Of a stretch of 64,000 bases of DNA, positions 58,482 to 64,000 are shown piece after piece. The translations under genes were made by a program, and so were the position numbers. The number at the start of each line of letters is the position of its first letter. Within the stretch, counting starts at the first letter, position 1. The notes beneath the pieces were generated by a model that was not told the origin of the DNA, ran no database searches, and saw nothing but the letters and a program-made list of their open reading frames with translations. Origin of the DNA: Henricia sp. BOLD:AAB3569 (taxonomy: Eukaryota > Echinodermata > Asteroidea > Spinulosida > Echinasteridae); NCBI GenBank assembly GCA_037783545.1, contig JBBELK010000326.1, positions 434,001 through 498,000 on the forward strand, written 5' to 3'.

Positions 58482-61400
58482 CTATATTCCGCACTTGTCA
58501 TGAAAAATTTACAGACTTTCTCCGGGAAATGGCCGAGAAATTTCTGAGTTTAGGGAAAACTGGGCTTGGGCTTCCTGCCTGCTCTGCAGACCGTGGCTGT
58601 CCGTGTACTCCTGATCACTCGTGCGCATGCTCAGTCTTGTTTGGGACGGGAATTTGGTCAAAGTGTGGTCCAAACGTCGGCAAATTTGGTAGTCAAGAAA
58701 TTTTCCGACGAACTTCAAATTTTGCATGCTCCAAACAGTCTATATTCCGCACTTGTCCTGAAAAATTGACAGACTTTCGCCGTAAAATGGCCGATAAATT
58801 TCAGAGTTTAGGGAAAACTGGGCTAGGGCTTCCTGCCTGCTCTGCAGACCGTGGCTGTCCGTGTACTCCTGATCACTCGTGCGCATGCTCAGTCTTGTTT
58901 GGGACGGGAATTTGGTCAAAGTGTGGTCCAAACGTCGGCAAATTTGGAAGTCAAGACATTTTCCGACGAACTTCAAATTTTGCATGCTCCAAACAGTCTA
59001 TATTCCGCACTTGTCCTGAAAAATTGACAGACTTTCGCCGTGAAATGGCCGAGAAATTTCAGAGTTTAGGGAAAACTGGGCTCGGGCTTCCTGCCTGCTC
59101 TGCAGACCGTGGCTGTCCGTGTACTCCTGATCACTCGTGCGCATGCTCAGTCTTGTTTGGGACGGGAATTTGGTCAAAGTGTGGTCCAAACGTCGGCAAA
59201 TTTGGAAGTCAAGGAATTTTCCGACGAACTTCCAATTGTGCATGCTCCAAACAGTCTGTATTCCGCACTTGTCCTAAAAAATTGACAGACTTTCGCCGGG
59301 AAATGGCCGAGAAATTTCAGAGTTTAGGGAAAACTGGGCTCGGGCTTCCTGCCTGCTCTGCAGACCGTGGCTGTCCGTGTACTCCTGATCACTCGTGCGC
59401 ATGCTCAGTCTTGTTTGGGACGGGAATTTGGTCAAAGTGTGGTCCAAACGTCGGCAAATTTGGAAGTCAAGGAATTTTCCGACGAACTTCAAATTTTGCA
59501 TGCTCCAAACAGTCTATATTCCGCACTTGTCCTGAAAAATTGACAGACTTTCGCCGGGAAATGGCCGAGAAATTTCAGAGTTTAGGGAAAACTGGGCTCG
59601 GGCTTCCTGCCTGCTCTGCAGACCGTGGCTGTCCGTGTACTCCTGATCACTCGTGCGCATGCTCAGTCTTGTTTGGGACGGGAATTTGGTCAAAGTGTGG
59701 TCCAAACGTCGGCAAATTTGGAAGTCAAGGAATTTTCCGACGAACTTCAAATTTTGCATGCTCCAAACAGTCTATATTCCGCACTTGTCCTGAAAAATTG
59801 ACAGACTTTCGCCGGGAAATGGCCGAGAAATTTCAGAGTTTAGGGAAAACTGGGCTCGGGCTTCCTGCCTGCTCTGCAGACCGTGGCTGTCCGTGTACTC
59901 CTGATCACTCTTGAGCACGCTCAGTCTTGTTTGGGACGGGAATTTGGTCAAAGTGTGGTCCAAACGTCGGCAAATTTGGAAGTCAAGAAATTTCCGACGA
60001 ACTTCAAATTTTGCATGCTCCAAACAGTCTATATTCCGCACTTGTCCTGAAAAATTGACAGACTTTCGCCGGGAAATGGCCGAGAAATTTCAGAGTTTAG
60101 GGATAACTGGGCTCGGGCTTCCTGCCTGCTCTGCAGACCGTGGCTGTCCGTGTACTCCTGATCACTCTTGAGCACGCTCAGTCTTGTTTGGGACGGGAAT
60201 TTGGTCAAAGTGTGGTCCAAACGTCGGCAAATTTGGAAGTCAAGAAATTTCCGACGAACTTCAAATTTTGCATGCTCCAAACAGTCTATATTCCGCACTT
60301 GTCCTGAAAAATTGACAGACTTTCGCCGGGAAATGGCCGAGAAATTTCAGAGTTTAGGAACAACTGGGCTCGGGCTTCCTGCCTGCTCTGCAGACCGTGG
60401 CTGTCCGTGTACTCCTGATCACTCGTGCGCATGCTCAGTCTTGTTTGGGACGGGAATTTGGTCAAAGTGTGGTCCAAACGTCGGCAAATTTGGAAGTCAA
60501 GGAATTTTCCGACGAACTTCAAATTGTGCATGCTCCAAACAGTCTATATTCCGCACTTGTCCTGAAAAATTGACAGACTTTCGCCGGGAAATGGCCGAGA
60601 AATTTCAGAGTTTAGGGAAAACTGGGCTCGGGCTTCCTGCCTGCTCTGCAGACCGTGGCTGTCCGTGTACTCCTGATCACTCGTGCGCATGCTCAGTCTT
60701 GTTTGGGACGGGAATTTGGTCAAAGTGTGGTCCAAACATCGGCAAATTTGGAAGTCAAGGAATTTTCCGACGAACTTCAAATTTTGCATGCTCCAAACAG
60801 TCTATATTCCGCACTTGTCCTGAAAAATTGACAGACTTTCGCCGTGAAATGGCCGAGAAATTTCAGAGTTTAGGAAAAACTGGGCTCGGGCTTCCTGCCT
60901 GCTCTGCAGACCGTGGCTGTCCGTGTACTCCTGATCACTCGTGCGCATGCTCAGTCTTGTTTGGGACGGGAATTTGGTCAAAGTGTGCTCCAAACGTCGG
61001 CAAATTTGGAAGTCAAGGAATTTTCCGACGAACTTCAAATTTTGCATGCTCCAAACAGTCTATATTCCGCACTTGTCCTGAAAAATTGACAGACTTTCGC
61101 CGTGAAATGGCCGAGAAATTTTAGAGTTTAGGGAAAACTGGGCTCGGGCTTCCTGCCTGCTCTGCAGACCGTGGCTGTCCGTGTACTCCTGATCACTCTT
61201 GCGCACGCTCAGTCTTGTTTGGGACGGGAATTTGGTCAAAGTGTGGTCCAAACGTCGGCAAATTTGGAAGTCAGGGAATTTTCCGACGAACTTCCAATTG
61301 TGCATGCTCCAAACAGTCTATATTCCGCACTTGTCCTGAAAAATTGACAGACTTTCGCCGGGAAATGGCCGAGAAATTTCAGAGTTTAGGGAAAACTGGG

Positions 61401-62349
61401 CTCGGGCTTCCTGCCTGCTCTGCAGACCGTGGCTGTCCGTGTACTCCTGATCACTCGTGCGCATGCTCAGTCTTGTTTGGGACGGGAATTTGGTCAAAGT
61501 GTGGTCCAAACGTCGGCAAATTTGGAAGTCAAGGAATTTTCCGACGAACTTCAAATTTTGCATGCTCCAAACAGTCTATATTCCGCACTTGTCCTGAAAA
61601 AATTGGCAGACTTTCGCCGTGAAATGGCCGAGAAATTTTAGAGTTTAGGGAAAACTGGGCTCGGGCTTCCTGCCTGCTCTGCAGACCGTGGCTGTCCGTG
61701 TACTCCTGATCACTCTTGCGCACGCTCAGTCTTGTTTGGGACGGGAATTTGGTCAAAGTGTGGTCCAAACGTCGGCAAATTTGGAAGTCAAGAAATTTCC
61801 GACGAACTTCAAATTTTGCATGCTCCAAACAGTCTATATTCCGCACTTGTCCAGAAAAATTGACAGACTTTCGCCGGGAAATGGCCGAGAAATTTCAGAG
61901 TTTAGGGAAAACTGGGCTCGGGCTTCCTGCCTGCTCTGCAGACCGTGGCTGTCCGTGTACTCCTGATAACTCGTGCGCATGCTCAGTCTTGTTTGGGACG
62001 GGAATTTGGTCAAAGTGTGGTCCAAACGTCGGAAAATTTGGAAGTCAAGAAATTTTCCGACGAACTTCAAATTTTGCATGATCCAAACAGTCTATATTCC
62101 GCACTTGTCATGAACAATTTACTGATTTTCTCCGGGAAATGGCCGAGAAATTTATGAGTTTAGGGAAAACCGGGCTTGGGCTTTCTGCCTGCTCTGCAGA
62201 CCGTGGCTGTCCGTGTACTCCTGATCACTCGTGCGCATGCTCAGTCTTGTTTGGGACGGGAATTTTGTCAAAGTGTGGTCCAAACGTAGGCAAATTTGGA
62301 AGTCAAGAAATTTTCCGACGAACTTCAAATTTTGCATGATCCAAACAGT
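58482..62349 (+). repeat. 15-monomer HOR, copy 2 (3,868 bp)
   Basis: Aligns with copy 1 at an offset of exactly 3,868 bp over nearly its whole length. Private substitutions are GTGTTCC (58410), AAACATCGG (60738) and GTGTGCTCC (60988). The three monomers at 59514-60285 are ordered full-length, CTTGAGCACG, CTTGAGCACG, whereas copy 1 has CTTGAGCACG, full-length, CTTGAGCACG. Total length is the same, so the exchange kept monomer number. Confidence 0.93.
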
Positions 62350-64000
62350 CTATATTCCGCACTTGTCATGAAAAATTTACAGACTTTCTCCGGGAAATGG
62401 CCGAGAAATTTCTGAGTTTAGGGAAAACTGGGATTGGGCTTCCTGCCTGCTCTGCAGACCGTGGCTGTCCGTGTACTCCTGATCACTCGTGCGCATGCTC
62501 AGTCTTGTTTGGGACGGGAATTTGGTCAAAGTGTGGTCCAAACGTCGGCAAATTTGGTAGTCAAGAAATTTTCCGACGAACTTCAAATTTTGCATGCTCC
62601 AAACAGTCTATATTCCGCACTTGTCCTGAAAAATTGACAGACTTTCGCCGTAAAATGGCCGATAAATTTCAGAGTTTAGGGAAAACTGGGCTAGGGCTTC
62701 CTGCCTGCTCTGCAGACCGTGGCTGTCCGTGTACTCCTGATCACTCGTGCGCATGCTCAGTCTTGTTTGGGACGGGAATTTGGTCAAAGTGTGGTCCAAA
62801 CGTCGGCAAATTTGGAAGTCAAGACATTTTCCGACGAACTTCAAATTTTGCATGCTCCAAACAGTCTATATTCCGCACTTGTCCTGAAAAATTGACAGAC
62901 TTTCGCCGTGAAATGGCCGAGAAATTTCAGAGTTTAGGGAAAACTGGGCTCGGGCTTCCTGCCTGCTCTGCAGACCGTGGCTGTCCGTGTACTCCTGATC
63001 ACTCGTGCGCATGCTCAGTCTTGTTTGGGACGGGAATTTGGTCAAAGTGTGGTCCAAACGTCGGCAAATTTGGAAGTCAAGGAATTTTCCGACGAACTTC
63101 CAATTGTGCATGCTCCAAACAGTCTGTATTCCGCACTTGTCCTAAAAAATTGACAGACTTTCGCCGGGAAATGGCCGAGAAATTTCAGAGTTTAGGGAAA
63201 ACTGGGCTCGGGCTTCTTGCCTGCTCTGCAGACCGTGGCTGTCCGTGTACTCCTGATCACTCGTGCGCATGCTCAGTCTTGTTTGGGACGGGAATTTGGT
63301 CAAAGTGTGGTCCAAACGTCGGCAAATTTGGAAGTCAAGGAATTTTCCGACGAACTTCAAATTTTGCATGCTCCAAACAGTCTATATTCCGCACTTGTCC
63401 TGAAAAATTGACAGACTTTCGCCGGGAAATGGCCGAGAAATTTCAGAGTTTAGGGAAAACTGGGCTCGGGCTTCCTGCCTGCTCTGCAGACCGTGGCTGT
63501 CCGTGTACTCCTGATCACTCGTGCGCATGCTCAGTCTTGTTTGGGACGGGAATTTGGTCAAAGTGTGGTCCAAACGTCGGCAAATTTGGAAGTCAAGGAA
63601 TTTTCCGACGAACTTCAAATTTTGCATGCTCCAAACAGTCTATATTCCGCACTTGTCCTGAAAAATTGACAGACTTTCGCCGGGAAATGGCCGAGAAATT
63701 TCAGAGTTTAGGGAAAACTGGGCTCGGGCTTCCTGCCTGCTCTGCAGACCGTGGCTGTCCGTGTACTCCTGATCACTCTTGAGCATGCTCAGTCTTGTTT
63801 GGGACGGGAATTTGGTCAAAGTGTGGTCCAAACGTCGGCAAATTTGGAAGTCAAGAAATTTCCGACGAACTTCAAATTTTGCATGCTCCAAACAGTCTAT
63901 ATTCCGCACTTGTCCTGAAAAATTGACAGACTTTCGCCGGGAAATGGCCGAGAAATTTCAGAGTTTAGGAAAAACTGGGCTCGGGCTTCCTGCCTGCTCT
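62350..64000 (+). repeat. 15-monomer HOR, copy 3 (partial, cut by window end)
   Basis: The first six monomers and part of a seventh are present. Up to 63,896 it follows copy 2, with a full-length monomer at 63382 and a 257-bp one at 63640. Private changes are GGGATTGGG (62433), CTTCTTGCC (63217) and GAGCATGCTC (about 63785). The final monomer reads AGGAAAAACTGGG rather than the GGGATAACTGGG of copy 2, so it may depart from copy 2 there. Confidence 0.88.

Larger units (their letters stand above)
1..64000 (+). repeat. 258-bp satellite array filling the whole window
   Basis: The entire window is a direct tandem array of one monomer. A fixed marker (CTA of AGTCTATATTCC) recurs 251 times from 244 to 63,897 and defines 250 complete monomers with a mean of 254.6 bp. 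Of these, 198 are exactly 258 bp and 52 differ in length (108 to 262 bp). All copies lie in the same orientation, with no inversion and no foreign insertion between them. Neighbouring monomers differ by scattered substitutions, while monomers several positions apart can be virtually identical, which is the signature of higher-order repeats. The array continues past both ends of the window, since bases 1-243 and 63,897-64,000 are partial monomers. Arrays like this are typical of eukaryotic heterochromatin. Whether this one is centromeric cannot be decided from sequence. I do not recognise the family name. Confidence 0.98.

Noticed and set aside
1-64000. CRISPR array
   Set aside because: Repeats are 258 bp and contiguous, with no short repeat/unique spacer alternation. 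The sequence between any two conserved motifs is itself repeated.
1-64000. rDNA or tRNA/5S gene array
   Set aside because: No rRNA core sequence, no tRNA cloverleaf and no convincing A-box/B-box pair is visible in the 258-bp monomer.
1-64000. Phased A-tract curvature with about 10.5-bp spacing
   Set aside because: A/T tracts in the right half of the monomer are spaced roughly 18, 18, 14, 10 and 20 bp by hand, so helical phasing is not evident.
1-64000. Origin as an internal duplication of a shorter ancestral repeat (two GCATGCTC motifs 99 bp apart)
   Set aside because: Similarity around the two motifs does not extend beyond the octamer, so I cannot support a sub-monomer repeat structure by eye.

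Overview
The window is one uninterrupted satellite DNA array. From base 1 to base 64,000 it consists of head-to-tail copies of a single 258-bp monomer, all in the same orientation. I found no gene, transposon, RNA gene or unique-sequence island in it. Using the near-invariant TATATTCC region (the CTA in AGTCTATATTCC) as a phase marker, I counted 251 markers between 244 and 63,897. That gives 250 complete monomers plus a partial one at each end. 198 of the 250 are exactly 258 bp. The other 52 range from 108 to 262 bp, and the summed lengths reproduce the marker span exactly. The consensus monomer is 126/258 G+C (48.8%) with 14 CpG (observed/expected about 0.91, hand count). An array of this size and kind points to a eukaryotic nuclear chromosome, in (peri)centromeric, subtelomeric or other heterochromatin. 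The sequence does not identify the species, and I do not recognise the monomer as a named family.

The monomers are ordered into a succession of higher-order repeats (HORs) whose period changes along the window. From the left: a 4-monomer unit of 1,006 bp (about 0.76-2.77 kb); a 5-monomer unit of 1,292 bp (2.77-5.36 kb); 3-, 6- and 5-monomer units that all begin with the same marked monomer (5.87-10.5 kb); a 9-monomer unit of 2,323 bp (10.5-14.9 kb); a 12-monomer unit of 3,061 bp (13.1-19.2 kb); a 13-monomer unit of 3,282 bp (18.2-24.2 kb); a 7-monomer unit of 1,747/1,770 bp with one expanded copy (23.5-33.8 kb); a 3-monomer unit of 773 bp (33.8-35.3 kb); 5-monomer units of 1,288, 1,140 and 1,289 bp (35.8-44.6 kb); a mosaic of 2- to 7-monomer units made only of 258-bp monomers (44.6-51.0 kb); a 6-monomer unit of 1,548 bp (52.0-54.6 kb); and a 15-monomer unit of 3,868 bp in two full copies and a partial third (54.6-64.0 kb).

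Shortened monomers act as lineage markers. A 25-bp deletion, and a derived form that also lost 10 bp, occur 13 times and only left of 33.3 kb. A 23-bp deletion occurs three times in the 7-monomer block. A 150-bp deletion makes two 108-bp mini-monomers near 39-40 kb. A 35-bp deletion occurs once. A four-monomer cassette seen at 2.3 kb recurs in the same order at 35.8-43.3 kb, so blocks far apart in the array are related.

Because 258 is 3 x 86 and one forward frame of the consensus lacks stops, the array yields many long open frames, up to 722 codons. I judge these to be artefacts of the repeat length. They are broken repeatedly by stops and frameshifts, many of the recurrent variants change amino acids, and no known domain is visible. 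I found no evidence for an undescribed gene system. The interest lies in the HOR architecture, the nested deletion lineages and a few short motifs that recur once per monomer.
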